DNA from: Pseudomonas sp. KU26590
GTDB lineage: Bacteria; Pseudomonadota; Gammaproteobacteria; Pseudomonadales; Pseudomonadaceae
Assembly: GCF_026153515.1 (NCBI RefSeq)
Contig: NZ_CP110644.1
Span: forward strand, 248,001-312,000
DNA: 64,000 nt
Reading direction: 5' to 3'
Below the pieces are notes generated by a model that worked only from the letters and a program-made list of their open reading frames with translations, was not told the DNA's origin and ran no database searches. Below, piece by piece: positions 40,024 through 51,099 of the stretch (positions within the stretch are counted from its first letter, which is position 1; each line of letters starts with the position of its first letter). The position numbers and the translations under genes are program-made.

Positions 40024-40626
40024 TCACCGACCGAGCAGTTTCTGCAGACGGGCGCGATCCTGCGCAAACTCGGCCTGAGCCTGGGTTCGCGCTGTCTGGT
40101 AGCGCAGGATGTCGACTTTCAGGTTCTGCTGCTGATCACGCAGATCATCCATCTGATCAAGCAGCGTCTTCGGCACCGGGTGCCCTGCCCGCTCTTGATC
40201 AGCCGCCTGTGTCTGCAGCGTGCCTTGCTGGGTAACGAGGTTCTGGATGTTGCCTTGCGCCACGACGATCAGCCCGTCGAGTTCGGCGAGCCGGCGATTC
40301 TTCGCCCGGTCGACGTCTTCGACGCTGCTGTAGAGGCGCAGCAAATGTGCATCGGCGTCGGATTGAAGCTTGGCGGCCTGGGCATCGCGCAACTCATTGG
40401 CGGACGGTGCAGGCGGTATCGTCTGCACCACGCGACCGCGCTGATTGAGCACTTCATAACCCTTGCCGACGTACTCCGGGGGCACGCCCTGGCGATCAAG
40501 CACAGTCACGCCGCGACTGTCGACGTAGCGATACAACACGATGCCCGGGGCGTCGTCCGCATGAACGCTCGCGATGCAACCCAAACCCAGCGACAGACAA
40601 AAACCCAACGTGCCCAGCTTGAGCAT
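40024..40626 (-). CDS. Secreted DUF4124-type protein
   Basis: About 200 residues from ATG 40626, which has AAAAGGA eight bases upstream (an ATG three codons earlier lacks a ribosome site). The signal peptide runs to about residue 24. A DUF4124 segment follows (GIVLYRYVDSRGVTVLDRQGVPPEYVGKGYEVL, about 29-62). The rest (about 85-200) is a predicted coiled coil rich in Gln, Asp, Leu and Arg (QNLVTQQGTLQTQAADQE). It is probably periplasmic, and its function is unknown. It lies 21 bases after pyrE on the same strand. Confidence 0.8.
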   Translation of the reverse strand: MLKLGTLGFCLSLGLGCIASVHADDAPGIVLYRYVDSRGVTVLDRQGVPPEYVGKGYEVLNQRGRVVQTIPPAPSANELRDAQAAKLQSDADAHLLRLYSSVEDVDRAKNRRLAELDGLIVVAQGNIQNLVTQQGTLQTQAADQERAGHPVPKTLLDQMDDLRDQQQNLKVDILRYQTARTQAQAEFAQDRARLQKLLGR

Positions 40627-40647
40627 AAACCGCATCCTTTTGGAGGC

Positions 40648-41289
40648 TCAGATTCCGTATTGAGCCCGGTACGCTTCGACGGCAGGCAAGTGTTGCTTGA
40701 GCTGCGGATCGTCGGCCAGGAATTCCAGCACCTGATTCAACGAAACGATGCTCACTACCGGAATGCCGAAATCACGCTCGACCTCCTGAATGGCAGACAG
40801 CTCGCCGTTGCCGCGCTCCTGACGGTTCAGCGCGATCAGCACGCCGGCAGCGTTCGCGCCCTGGGCCTGGATGATCTGCATGACCTCGCGAATAGCGGTG
40901 CCTGCGGTGATCACGTCGTCGATGATCAGCACATCGCCGGTCAACGGCGCGCCGACCAGACTGCCGCCTTCACCATGGGCCTTGGCCTCTTTGCGGTTGA
41001 AGCACCAGGGCAGATCGAGACTGTGATGCTCGGCAAGCGCCACGGCAGTCGCCGCTGCAAGGGGAATACCCTTGTAGGCCGGGCCGAACAGAACATCGAA
41101 GGAAATACCGCTTTCAACCACGGCGGCGGCGTAGAACTTACCCAGTTGGGCAAGGGCCGAACCACTGTTGAACAGACCGGCATTGAAGAAGTAAGGACTG
41201 GTGCGCCCAGACTTCAAAGTGAACTCACCGAAGCGCAAAACGCCGCGATCGATGGCAAAACGAATGAAATCGCGTTGATACGCCTGCAT
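40648..41289 (-). CDS. pyrE: Orotate phosphoribosyltransferase
   Basis: The 213-residue enzyme joins orotate to PRPP in pyrimidine synthesis. It has [17 protein letters not shown] (about 24-40), [12 protein letters not shown] (about 68-79) and the PRPP loop [13 protein letters not shown] (about 119-131). ATG 41289 ([12 protein letters not shown]) is the family start. It is divergent from crc across 82 bases, the standard Pseudomonas arrangement. Confidence 0.95.
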   Translation of the reverse strand: MQAYQRDFIRFAIDRGVLRFGEFTLKSGRTSPYFFNAGLFNSGSALAQLGKFYAAAVVESGISFDVLFGPAYKGIPLAAATAVALAEHHSLDLPWCFNRKEAKAHGEGGSLVGAPLTGDVLIIDDVITAGTAIREVMQIIQAQGANAAGVLIALNRQERGNGELSAIQEVERDFGIPVVSIVSLNQVLEFLADDPQLKQHLPAVEAYRAQYGI

Positions 41290-41371
41290 GAAAAAAGCCC
41301 CGAATACCACGGATTTAGCTAATTAGGTAGAGCTCGGGTATCATACACGCACGTGATTTTTGGGGCCATTT

Positions 41372-42151
41372 ATGCGGATCATCAGTGTGAACGTTAATGG
41401 TATTCAGGCTGCAGTCGAGCGTGGTTTGCTCAGTTGGCTGCAAGCTCAGAATGCCGACGTCATCTGCCTTCAGGACACCCGCGCCTCCGCCTTTGAACTG
41501 GACGACCCAGCCTTCCAACTGGACGGCTACTTCCTATATGCCTGCGAAGCCGAAGTGCCTGCCCAGGGTGGCGTGGCGCTTTACTCGCGGCTGCAACCGA
41601 AGGCGGTCATCAACGGTCTTGGTTTCGAGACGGCTGACCGTTACGGGCGTTACCTGCAGGCAGATTTCGACAAAGTCAGTATCGCGACCTTGCTACTCCC
41701 TTCCGGGATGAACGGCGATGAAGACTTGAATCAGAAATTCAAGCTCATGGACGATTTCGGCAAGTACCTCGACAAGCAGCGACGCAAACGCCGCGAGTAC
41801 ATTTACTGTGGCTCGCTGTACGTGGCGCAGCAGAAGCTGGACATCAAAAACTGGCGCGACAGCCAGCAATCTCCGGGCTTCCTGGCACCAGAGCGTGCAT
41901 GGATGGACGAGATCGTTGGCAACATGGGCTATGTCGATGCCCTGCGCGAAGTCAGCCGTGAAGGCGATCAGTACAGCTGGTGGCCGGACAACGAACAGGC
42001 CGAGATGCTAAATCTGGGCTGGCGCTTCGATTATCAACTGCTGACCCCGGGCCTGCGCCGTTTCGTACGCAGTGCCCGTCTTCCACGCCAGCCGCGCTTC
42101 TCGCAACACGCGCCACTGATCGTGGACTACGACTGGACGCTCACCATCTGA
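41372..42151 (+). CDS. crc: Catabolite repression control protein Crc
   Basis: The 259-residue protein has the exonuclease-endonuclease-phosphatase fold (MRIISVNVNGIQAAVERGLLSWL at the start, VDALREVSREGDQYSWWPD near 190). Pseudomonas Crc has lost nuclease activity and acts with Hfq to block translation of catabolic mRNAs that carry A-rich CA motifs. Length and sequence match Crc of P. putida and P. aeruginosa. ATG 41372 is used; a codon four residues upstream is in frame but not favoured. Confidence 0.96.
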   Translation: MRIISVNVNGIQAAVERGLLSWLQAQNADVICLQDTRASAFELDDPAFQLDGYFLYACEAEVPAQGGVALYSRLQPKAVINGLGFETADRYGRYLQADFDKVSIATLLLPSGMNGDEDLNQKFKLMDDFGKYLDKQRRKRREYIYCGSLYVAQQKLDIKNWRDSQQSPGFLAPERAWMDEIVGNMGYVDALREVSREGDQYSWWPDNEQAEMLNLGWRFDYQLLTPGLRRFVRSARLPRQPRFSQHAPLIVDYDWTLTI

Positions 42152-42164
42152 CGTTCAGTTGCTC

Positions 42165-42195
42165 AAAAAAAGCCGACGTGAAGTCGGCTTTTGTT
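42165..42195. terminator. Bidirectional terminator, crc / DUF4870 gene
   Basis: AAAAGCCGAC, a short loop and GTCGGCTTTT, flanked by an A-run and T-rich bases, lie between the convergent genes. Confidence 0.85.
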
Positions 42196-42234
42196 TGTCC
42201 GCAGATCAGGCAATCGCCCGATCTGCGGAAGCAC

Positions 42235-42606
42235 TTACTTGATCAACCGCCAGGTGAACGGATAGCGGTAGGCGACGCCGTCATTCACCTTAACGCCCGC
42301 GATGATCGTCAGGACCAGCGCGCCGACGCCCACCAGCATCAGCAGCGGAAAGCCGATGATCACCACCATCAGCAAAAAACAGATCATCGCGGCAATGGTG
42401 ACGGTGATCTGAAAATTCAGGGCTTCCTTGCCTTGAGCATCGATGTACGGGTCGACTTCTTTCTTGAGCTGCCAGACGATCAGCGGCCCGAGCAAATTGC
42501 CGAACGGAAAGATCAGGCCGAAAAACGCCGCGAAGTGGCACAGCATTGCCCACTGGCGGACTTCTTTACTCGGCGTTGGCAACGGCGACTGACTCTCGAT
42601 CATCAT
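42235..42606 (-). CDS. DUF4870 small membrane protein
   Basis: The 123-residue protein has the DUF4870 (Tic20-like) pattern WAMLCHFAAFFGLIFPFGNLLGPLIVWQLKK (about 19-49), then ALNFQITVTIAAMICFLLMVVIIGFPLLMLVGVGALVLTIIAGVKVNDG (about 62-110). This gives three or four membrane helices in the inner membrane. Function unknown. The second ATG (42603) has the better distance to the AGGGAA box. It lies 45 bases downstream of rph on the same strand. Confidence 0.85.
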   Translation of the reverse strand: MMIESQSPLPTPSKEVRQWAMLCHFAAFFGLIFPFGNLLGPLIVWQLKKEVDPYIDAQGKEALNFQITVTIAAMICFLLMVVIIGFPLLMLVGVGALVLTIIAGVKVNDGVAYRYPFTWRLIK

Positions 42607-42651
42607 GCTTTCCCTGTTTTGATGCAGTGCTCTGACGTATGTAGAAACCGA

Positions 42652-43374
42652 TCAGTCGGCCAGTGCCGCCTGCTGCAGTTCGAAGATTTCGTTCATGCCT
42701 TTTTGAGCCAGTGCCAGCATCGCGTTCAGGTCTTCAGGCTGGAATGGCGCGCCTTCGGCAGTCCCCTGTACTTCGATGAAACCGCCCGCGTTGGTCATGA
42801 CCACGTTGAGGTCGGTCTCGGCAGCGGAGTCTTCAAGGTAATCCAGGTCGAGGACCGGCTCGCCCTGATACATGCCCACCGATACGGCCGCGATCATCTG
42901 CTTCAGCGGATCGCCGCCCTTGAGGCCGCCACGCTTTTTGATGGACTTCAAAGCATCGATCAGCGCAACCATGGAGCCGGTGATCGACGCAGTGCGCGTC
43001 CCGCCGTCCGCCTGGATCACGTCGCAGTCGACGTACAAGGTGATTTCCCCGAGCTTGGACATGTCCAGTGCCGCGCGCAGCGAGCGGCCGATCAGGCGCT
43101 GGATCTCGAGGGTACGGCCGCCCTGCTTGCCACGGCTGGCTTCGCGCTGGTTACGCTCGCCGGTTGCACGAGGCAGCATGCCGTATTCAGCCGTCAACCA
43201 GCCTTGACCCTGGCCCTTGAGAAAACGCGGAACGCCGTTTTCAACGCTGACGGTGCAGATCACCTTGGTATCTCCGAACTCGACCAGCACAGAACCCTCG
43301 GCGTGCTTGGTGTAGTTGCGGATGATGCGGATCGGGCGAAGCTGATCGGCAGCGCGACCACTTGGACGTTTCAT
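42652..43374 (-). CDS. rph: Ribonuclease PH
   Basis: The 240-residue phosphate-dependent exoribonuclease trims tRNA 3' ends. Marks are the N-terminal [35 protein letters not shown] (about 61-79), [10 protein letters not shown] (about 95-104) and [18 protein letters not shown] (about 113-130). The length equals the hexameric full-length enzyme, with no truncation like that of E. coli K-12. A TATAAT-like -10 lies about 40 bases upstream on the minus strand (near 43413). Confidence 0.96.
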   Translation of the reverse strand: MKRPSGRAADQLRPIRIIRNYTKHAEGSVLVEFGDTKVICTVSVENGVPRFLKGQGQGWLTAEYGMLPRATGERNQREASRGKQGGRTLEIQRLIGRSLRAALDMSKLGEITLYVDCDVIQADGGTRTASITGSMVALIDALKSIKKRGGLKGGDPLKQMIAAVSVGMYQGEPVLDLDYLEDSAAETDLNVVMTNAGGFIEVQGTAEGAPFQPEDLNAMLALAQKGMNEIFELQQAALAD

Positions 43375-43534
43375 CTGGGATACCTGTACTGGGAGACGGA
43401 AAACTGGCCTGCATTATAGAGGTGCAGGCACGGCTTGGGACATCTAATGACACATTGCTCACGACGGGCGCTGCAGATTTGCACGCCTGACCGCACGATC
43501 ACAACGCCGCGTATCGCTTGCGACAATGCCACAT

Positions 43535-43564
43535 TTGGGCGCACACCCTGCACTGAGCTACAAT
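43535..43564 (+). promoter_or_regulatory. Candidate sigma-70 promoter for yicC
   Basis: TTGGGC, an 18-base spacer and TACAAT lie about 100 bases before yicC in the 289-base gap shared with divergent rph. The spacer is slightly long, so the call is tentative. No gene is seen in this gap. Confidence 0.4.
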
Positions 43565-43663
43565 CCTGCGCCTTTATAGCCAGTCGTTTCTCCACGACAC
43601 TCTGCCAGGGATTCATCCCGGATCGGCTATCCGCAAACGCCTGAATTTATAGAGGTACTTTCC

Positions 43664-45161
<1,498 letters not shown>

Positions 45162-45290
45162 CCCGTTTTTGCCCGGCAAAACCGGGCTAATGAAATCAGC
45201 GCTTCCCTAAACGCTGGTGATTTTTTAGACTGTCGAGTCCGCTCGCCCATTCGGGCACCGCGCATACCGCATTTGCTACGAGGAATACCC

Positions 45291-45554
45291 ATGGCCCGCG
45301 TGACCGTTGAAGACTGCCTGGAACATGTAGATAACCGTTTTGAGCTGGTCATGCTCGCCACCAAGCGCTCGCGTCAACTGGCGACCGGTGGCAAAGAGCC
45401 GAAGCTGGCATGGGAAAACGACAAGCCTACCGTAGTGGCCCTGCGTGAAATCGCTGCAGGCCTGATGAGTTACGCTGTTATCGCAGAAGCCGAAATCGTT
45501 GAAGATGAACCCCTGTTCGCCGCATTCGAGGACGAGTCCAGCGAGGCCGTCTAA
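45291..45554 (+). CDS. rpoZ: RNA polymerase omega subunit
   Basis: The 87-residue protein begins [30 protein letters not shown], the conserved omega sequence. Omega helps RNA polymerase assembly and forms part of the (p)ppGpp site 1. It has its own GAGGAA ribosome site and is followed by spoT after 60 bases. Confidence 0.97.
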   Translation: MARVTVEDCLEHVDNRFELVMLATKRSRQLATGGKEPKLAWENDKPTVVALREIAAGLMSYAVIAEAEIVEDEPLFAAFEDESSEAV

Positions 45555-45614
45555 GCCTATGCCTGGTCGACGTAGCAAGGCGCAGGGTCACAGTCTTCGA
45601 CAAGGAGTTTTATC

Positions 45615-47723
45615 TTGCCGAGCATAGACGCCCTCGCCGATCGCCTGTCGACCTACCTCGGCGCAGACCAGGTCAATCTGGTCCGCCGGGCGTATTTCTA
45701 TGCCGAACAAGCCCACGACGGCCAACGCCGTCGCAGCGGCGAAGCCTACGTCACGCACCCGCTGGCGGTGGCCAATATTCTTGCCGACATGCACATGGAC
45801 CATCAGAGCCTGATGGCCGCCATGCTGCATGACGTGATCGAAGACACCGGCATCGCCAAAGAAGCGCTCTGCGCACAGTTTGGCGAAACGGTTGCTGAAC
45901 TGGTCGACGGGGTCAGCAAACTGACCCAGATGAACTTCGAGACCAAAGCCGAAGCTCAGGCCGAGAACTTCCAGAAGATGGCGATGGCCATGGCGCGGGA
46001 CATCCGCGTGATTCTGGTCAAGCTCGCCGACCGCCTGCATAACATGCGCACGCTGGAAGTCCTTTCCGGAGAGAAGCGCCGCCGCATCGCCAAAGAAACC
46101 CTCGAAATCTACGCCCCTATCGCCAATCGTCTTGGCATGCACAGCGTGCGCATCGAATTCGAAGACCTGGGTTTCAAGGCGATGTACCCGATGCGCTCAG
46201 CGCGCATTGGCCAGGCGGTCAAGCGCGCGCGCGGCAACCGCAAGGAACTGGTCAACAAGATCGAAGAGTCGCTGAGCCACTGCCTTGCCGTTGATGGCAT
46301 CGAAGGCGAAGTCAGCGGACGTCAAAAGCATTTGTATGGCATCTACAAAAAGATGCGCGGCAAACGCCGAGCCTTCAACGAGATCATGGACGTCTACGCG
46401 TTCAGGATCATCGTCGACAAGGTCGACACCTGCTATCGCGTGCTCGGCGCTGTACATAATTTGTACAAGCCGCTGCCCGGCCGCTTCAAGGATTACATCG
46501 CGATCCCGAAAGCCAACGGCTATCAGTCGCTGCACACCACCCTGTTCGGAATGCACGGCGTGCCCATCGAGATCCAGATTCGTACCCGCGAAATGGAAGA
46601 GATGGCCAACAACGGCATCGCGGCGCACTGGCTGTACAAGTCCTCTGGCGATGAACAGCCGAAGAGCACCCATGCGCGGGCCCGTCAGTGGGTCAAGGGC
46701 GTGCTGGAAATGCAGCAGCGTGCGGGCAACTCGCTGGAATTCATCGAGAGCGTGAAGATCGACCTGTTCCCGGACGAGGTCTACGTGTTCACGCCGAAGG
46801 GTCGGATCATGGAGCTGCCAAAAGGCTCCACGGCGGTGGACTTCGCATATGCCGTGCACACCGATGTCGGCAACAGCTGCATCGCCTGCCGGATCAATCG
46901 CCGGCTGGCCCCGCTTTCCGAACCGCTGCAAAGCGGCTCGACCGTCGAGATCGTTAGTGCGCCGGGGGCACGCCCGAATCCGGCGTGGCTCAATTTTGTC
47001 GTCACCGGCAAGGCTCGCACCCACATCCGTCATGCGCTCAAACTGCAGCGCCGGTCGGAGTCGATCAATCTCGGCGAACGCCTGTTGAACAAAGTGCTGA
47101 ACGGTTTCGACAGCACGCTGGACAAGATTCCGGCCGACCGCGTGCGCCTGATACTTGCCGAGTACCGAGTGGAAGTCATCGAAGACCTGCTCGAAGACAT
47201 CGGCTTGGGTAACCGCATGGCTTATGTGGTCGCTCGCCGGTTGCTGGCCAGTGAGGGCGATCAACTGCCGAACGCAGAAGGTCCTCTGGCCATTCGCGGT
47301 ACCGAAGGCCTGGTGCTCAGTTATGCCAAGTGCTGCACGCCGATTCCGGGCGATCCGATCGTCGGGCATTTGTCTGCGGGCAAAGGCATGGTCGTGCACC
47401 TGGACAACTGTCGGAACATCGCGGAAATCCGCCACAACCCCGAGAAGTGCATTCAGCTGTCGTGGGCCAAAGACGTCACCGGCGAATTCAATGTCGAACT
47501 GCGCGTCGAACTGGAACACCAGCGCGGCCTGATCGCTCTGCTCGCCAGCAGCGTCAATGCCGCAGACGGCAACATCGAAAAAATCAGTATGGATGAACGC
47601 GATGGTCGCATCAGCGTGGTCCAACTGGTGGTCAGCGTACACGACCGCGTGCACCTAGCCCGTGTGATCAAGAAACTGCGCGCCCTGGCCGGCGTGATCC
47701 GCATCACCCGTATGCGCGCGTAG
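45615..47723 (+). CDS. spoT: Bifunctional (p)ppGpp synthetase/hydrolase SpoT
   Basis: The 702-residue protein starts at TTG 45615 behind AAGGAG. Domains in order: HD hydrolase (about 20-160, MLHDVIEDTG near 75-84), synthetase-like domain (about 230-345, IPKANGYQSLHTTLFG), TGS (about 390-450), helical and zinc-finger region (YAKCCTPIPGDPIVGH near 573), and C-terminal ACT (about 625-700). The intact HD motif predicts (p)ppGpp hydrolysis. SpoT makes and degrades the alarmone in response to fatty acid, carbon and other stresses. A RidA gene follows at 24 bases. Confidence 0.95.
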   Translation: MPSIDALADRLSTYLGADQVNLVRRAYFYAEQAHDGQRRRSGEAYVTHPLAVANILADMHMDHQSLMAAMLHDVIEDTGIAKEALCAQFGETVAELVDGVSKLTQMNFETKAEAQAENFQKMAMAMARDIRVILVKLADRLHNMRTLEVLSGEKRRRIAKETLEIYAPIANRLGMHSVRIEFEDLGFKAMYPMRSARIGQAVKRARGNRKELVNKIEESLSHCLAVDGIEGEVSGRQKHLYGIYKKMRGKRRAFNEIMDVYAFRIIVDKVDTCYRVLGAVHNLYKPLPGRFKDYIAIPKANGYQSLHTTLFGMHGVPIEIQIRTREMEEMANNGIAAHWLYKSSGDEQPKSTHARARQWVKGVLEMQQRAGNSLEFIESVKIDLFPDEVYVFTPKGRIMELPKGSTAVDFAYAVHTDVGNSCIACRINRRLAPLSEPLQSGSTVEIVSAPGARPNPAWLNFVVTGKARTHIRHALKLQRRSESINLGERLLNKVLNGFDSTLDKIPADRVRLILAEYRVEVIEDLLEDIGLGNRMAYVVARRLLASEGDQLPNAEGPLAIRGTEGLVLSYAKCCTPIPGDPIVGHLSAGKGMVVHLDNCRNIAEIRHNPEKCIQLSWAKDVTGEFNVELRVELEHQRGLIALLASSVNAADGNIEKISMDERDGRISVVQLVVSVHDRVHLARVIKKLRALAGVIRITRMRA

Positions 47724-47747
47724 TCAAACCGCAAACAGGAGTTTTTC

Positions 47748-48128
47748 ATGAGTAAGACCGTCATCTCCAGCGACAAAGCCCCTGCCGCCATCGGCACCTA
47801 CTCTCAGGCAATCAAGGCGGGCAACACCGTCTACATGTCGGGCCAGATTCCGCTGGACCCCAAGACCATGGAGCTGGTCGAAGGCTTTGAAGCACAGACC
47901 GTTCAGGTCTTCGAAAACCTGAAAGCTGTGGCTGAAGCCGCAGGCGGTTCGTTCAAGGACATCGTCAAACTGAATATCTTCCTGACCGATCTGAGCCACT
48001 TCGCCAAGGTCAACGAGATCATGGGCAAGTATTTCGAGCAGCCCTACCCGGCGCGCGCCGCCATTGGCGTTGCTGCGCTGCCGCGAGGCGCGCAGGTCGA
48101 GATGGACGCCATTCTGGTCATCGAGTAA
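47748..48128 (+). CDS. ridA: RidA reactive intermediate/imine deaminase
   Basis: The 126-residue protein is close to canonical Rid[33 protein letters not shown] (about 7-38) and the C-terminal [22 protein letters not shown] (about 101-122) with the substrate-binding arginine and glutamate. It hydrolyses 2-aminoacrylate and related imines formed by PLP enzymes. It has an ACAGGAG site and lies directly after spoT, a conserved order. Confidence 0.94.
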   Translation: MSKTVISSDKAPAAIGTYSQAIKAGNTVYMSGQIPLDPKTMELVEGFEAQTVQVFENLKAVAEAAGGSFKDIVKLNIFLTDLSHFAKVNEIMGKYFEQPYPARAAIGVAALPRGAQVEMDAILVIE

Positions 48129-48185
48129 ATCCCGGTGCGGAGCTCAAGCAAGCTTCGCCTCCTCACAAAAGGAAGGACCCCGCCC

Positions 48186-48923
48186 ATGCGCGTTGCGTTT
48201 GCCCTCTCGCTGCTGGTCGCACTGCTCAGCGGCTGCGCCAGCCACTCCGACAAAAGCCCGGACGGCACCTGGATCAACCAGGCCGCCATCGATGCGGCAG
48301 CCCAAGGCGGCAACCTGCGTCAGGCGCTGCTGGCTCACGGCCCGAATCTGGAATGGAACATCAATACCAAGGCCGGACAAGCCACTGCTTCCAACGGCTT
48401 CGAGCTGAGTGAAGGCAAGATCGCCAGCAATGCCGATGGCAAGCTGCGCGTCGACTTCTATGGGAATGCGTCTGATGAGTTGACCATCAAGGGCGATGAG
48501 CTGGTGCAGGGCGCCAGCGACACCGGGCCCGAGCAGCACTTCCGCACGCCCAAGGAAGCACCTCCGGCCGGCGCGCAACCCGGCACCAGCTTCGAGCGTG
48601 CTCTTTACACCGCCTACCTCGGCGGCAAGTGGACCATCGTCAATGGCGACGGGCAGGGCAGCACGGTTGAATTCATGCCAGACGGCAGCGTTAGTGGCCT
48701 GCCGGGCAATGATCGCTATGCGCTGTGCCTCGCTGGCGACTGCGCGGCCATGAGCGGTGAGTACGACAGCATGTGGCTGGAGAAGAAAGAGCGCGGCAAC
48801 CCATGGATCTTCGTTCGCAACGGCAAGCAGCTTGAGCTGTTCCAGGCAGTCAACAACGCCCAGGCAACCGAAATGCCTGACCTGCGCCCGGGTGAGCGGC
48901 ATTGGGTGCTTGAGAAGAACTAA
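48186..48923 (+). CDS. Conserved lipoprotein of unknown function
   Basis: The 245-residue protein has a lipoprotein signal peptide ending LLSGC (cysteine near residue 17). The mature part holds GTWINQAAIDAAAQGGNLRQALLAHGPNLEWNIN (about 27-60) and two cysteines at CLAGDC (about 180-185) that may pair. I do not recognise a characterised domain. ATG 48186 (MRVAFALSLLVALLSGC) is chosen because it places the signal peptide at the start. It follows ridA by 57 bases and is followed by an inverted REP pair. Confidence 0.75.
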   Translation: MRVAFALSLLVALLSGCASHSDKSPDGTWINQAAIDAAAQGGNLRQALLAHGPNLEWNINTKAGQATASNGFELSEGKIASNADGKLRVDFYGNASDELTIKGDELVQGASDTGPEQHFRTPKEAPPAGAQPGTSFERALYTAYLGGKWTIVNGDGQGSTVEFMPDGSVSGLPGNDRYALCLAGDCAAMSGEYDSMWLEKKERGNPWIFVRNGKQLELFQAVNNAQATEMPDLRPGERHWVLEKN

Positions 48924-48941
48924 GTCGCCACGCCCGAAAAT

Positions 48942-49027
48942 GTAGGAGCGCGCTTGCCCGCGATTGCGGTGGGTCATCTGGCACGGTATAGCCAGAAAAA
49001 TCCATTCGCGGGCAAGCGCGCTCCTAC
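48942..49027. repeat. REP inverted pair (class GTAGGAGCGCGCTTGCCCGC)
   Basis: Two opposed copies of the unit with a loop of about 40 bases lie between the convergent lipoprotein and NAD-epimerase genes. The right arm ends GCGCGCTCCTAC. Confidence 0.85.
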
Positions 49028-49046
49028 AGGGGTTATGTGATCCGCT

Positions 49047-49907
49047 CTACTCCGGCTGGGCTGCCAGCATCGCCTCATAACCTTCCTTATAAGTCGCATA
49101 ATGCGGCGTCCAGCCCAGCGCCTTGGCGCGGGCGTTGCGGCAGCGCTTGCTCCCGACGCGGCGGACGCTATTTTCATCCGACCACTCTGTGACGCCCAGG
49201 CGCTGACGTATCCAGTCGACCACTTCGGCCAGCGGCGCGGGTGCATCGTCGACGCCGATATAGCAGTCTTCCAGCGCCACCTCGTCCGAGGCCGCCCGCA
49301 GTAAAAATGCCAGCAGCCCGGCCGCATCATCAGCATGAATGCGGTTGCCATACAGCGGCGGATCGATCGCAACGCTGTAGCCCTGGCGGACCCGATTCAT
49401 CAAGTCACTGCGTCCCGGCCCATAAATGCCCGTCAGTCTGACGATTGTCGCAGGCACTCCGCTGTCCAACGCCACTTGCTCTGCCTCGCGCATGACCTGG
49501 CCAGAGTACCCGGTGGCTTCGGCGGGCGACGTTTCATCGACCCACTCACCTTGCAGCTGGCCATAAACGCTGCTGCTGGACACGAAAAATATCCGCTTCG
49601 GTCTCTGTCCGCTGCGCTCGCTCCAGCCCAGTACGTGCCGGAGGCCTTCTACATAAGCCGCGCGGTAACCCGCCTCATCCCGGTCAGTGGGTGTGGCGCA
49701 ATAGACCAGGTAATCAAGCCGGCCTTCCGGCCAGTGCGCGGGAATGCGGGCGTCGAACAAGTCGCCGCTGACGCCGAGCACGCCTGCGGGCAATTTCTCT
49801 ATGGACCGGCGCAGGCCGTACACCGTCCAGTCATCAGGCAACAGTTGGGAGGCCAGTCGGCTCCCGATATCGCCACATCCAGCAATCAAAACGGATGGCG
49901 CTGACAT
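49047..49907 (-). CDS. NAD-dependent epimerase/dehydratase (SDR) family protein, YeeZ-like
   Basis: The 286-residue atypical short-chain dehydrogenase has an N-terminal GCGDIGSRLASQL (about residues 10-22), a variant of the Rossmann GxxGxxG. It also has FVSSSSVYGQLQGEWVDE (about 108-125), where serine and tyrosine occupy the active-site positions; the usual YxxxK lysine is not clear. Later come RLTGIYGPGR and NRIHADDAAGLLAFLL. The substrate is unknown. ATG 49907 has GGAG seven bases upstream. It is divergent from exbB. Confidence 0.8.
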   Translation of the reverse strand: MSAPSVLIAGCGDIGSRLASQLLPDDWTVYGLRRSIEKLPAGVLGVSGDLFDARIPAHWPEGRLDYLVYCATPTDRDEAGYRAAYVEGLRHVLGWSERSGQRPKRIFFVSSSSVYGQLQGEWVDETSPAEATGYSGQVMREAEQVALDSGVPATIVRLTGIYGPGRSDLMNRVRQGYSVAIDPPLYGNRIHADDAAGLLAFLLRAASDEVALEDCYIGVDDAPAPLAEVVDWIRQRLGVTEWSDENSVRRVGSKRCRNARAKALGWTPHYATYKEGYEAMLAAQPE

Positions 49908-50013
49908 GTCCAATCTCCACATCACTCGTTGAATTTCAACCCGTAAAACGGGCTATGAAACCGACCATTGGGAAGCATTCTCAAGAAAAAGAGACGCTCT
50001 TACTTTTGTTAAC

Positions 50014-50034
50014 AAGAATTACTTGCAATAATGA
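50014..50034. promoter_or_regulatory. Possible Fur-type site upstream of exbB
   Basis: AGAATTACTTGCAATAATG contains an imperfect palindrome (ATTA, TTGCAA, TAAT), AT-rich and about 85 bases before exbB. Iron control of tonB-exbBD operons by Fur is well known, but the match to the 19-base Fur consensus is weak. Confidence 0.25.
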
Positions 50035-50118
50035 CGGCCCTTTGTTCTCCTCCGCTCGCCTCGCGCCAGCGTGACGCTCTCAGAACGAACACCTATTTTC
50101 ATATCAGGTCGGGCCAGC

Positions 50119-51096
50119 ATGACATCTATTCAAACCCCCGCTTCGTCAATTGCCAATCGAGGTCTGCCACGCGCAGGACGCGCCATTGCCGCGCTGCTGT
50201 TCAGCCTGATGTTGACGCCCGTAGCGCTCGCCGACTCCAACGCTCCCGCACAAAAACCTGCCGTACAAGCCCAGGCGCCAGCCGCTACACCGGTTGACCC
50301 TGCTACAGCGCCAAGCGTTCAAGAACTGACCCCGGCATCTGCTCCGGCTGAGTCGCTCGACGCCGCGGCGGAAGATAACAGCCTGGGCATGTCCCATGAT
50401 CTCTCGCCATGGGGCATGTACAAGAACGCGGACATCATCGTCAAAGTCGTGATGATCGGTCTGGCCATTGCATCGGTCATCACCTGGACCATCTGGATCG
50501 CCAAGGGCTTCGAACTGCTGGGCGCCAAGCGTCGTCTGCGAAGCGAAATCGCTGCGCTGAAACGCGCACGCAATCTGGACGAAGCCAGCGCAGGGGCGAA
50601 AAAAGAAGGCACCCTTTCCCATTTGCTGGTGCACGACGCACTGGAAGAGATGCGCCTGTCGGTCAACACCCGCGAGCGAGAAGGCATCAAGGAGCGCGTC
50701 GCTTTCCGCCTTGAACGCCTGGTCGCCGCTTGCGGCCGCAACATGAGCATGGGCACCGGCGTGTTGGCCACCATCGGTTCGACTGCGCCCTTCGTTGGCC
50801 TGTTCGGCACCGTCTGGGGGATCATGAACAGCTTCATCGGCATTGCCAAAACCCAGACCACCAACCTGGCCGTTGTGGCGCCGGGCATCGCCGAAGCCTT
50901 GCTGGCCACCGCGCTGGGCCTGGTTGCAGCGATTCCAGCCGTGGTCATCTACAACGTCTTCGCCCGCTCCATTGCCGGTTACAAGGCGCAGGTGTCCGAC
51001 GCTTCGGCGCAGGTTCTGTTGCTGGTCAGCCGCGATCTGGATCACCAGCCTGCGGCCGAGCGCAGCCAACCGCCGCACATGGTAAAGATGGGGTAA
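50119..51096 (+). CDS. exbB: TonB-system energizer ExbB
   Basis: The 325-residue protein has a cleavable signal peptide (about 15-39, ending TPVALA) and a Pro/Ala-rich periplasmic stretch. Three membrane helices follow in the MotA/TolQ/ExbB arrangement: about 112-135, then STAPFVGLFGTVWGIMNSF (about 218-236) and GIAEALLATALGLVAAIPAVVIYNVFAR (about 255-282). ExbB and ExbD form the inner-membrane proton channel that powers TonB. The signal-peptide-bearing long form is the Pseudomonas type. exbD starts 3 bases after the stop. Confidence 0.94.
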   Translation: MTSIQTPASSIANRGLPRAGRAIAALLFSLMLTPVALADSNAPAQKPAVQAQAPAATPVDPATAPSVQELTPASAPAESLDAAAEDNSLGMSHDLSPWGMYKNADIIVKVVMIGLAIASVITWTIWIAKGFELLGAKRRLRSEIAALKRARNLDEASAGAKKEGTLSHLLVHDALEEMRLSVNTREREGIKERVAFRLERLVAACGRNMSMGTGVLATIGSTAPFVGLFGTVWGIMNSFIGIAKTQTTNLAVVAPGIAEALLATALGLVAAIPAVVIYNVFARSIAGYKAQVSDASAQVLLLVSRDLDHQPAAERSQPPHMVKMG

Positions 51097-51099
51097 ACC

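Noticed and set aside
45171..45187. GCCCGG/CCGGGC hairpin after gmk as a terminator.
   Set aside because: The T-run lies before the hairpin instead of after it on the plus strand, so it is not a convincing terminator.
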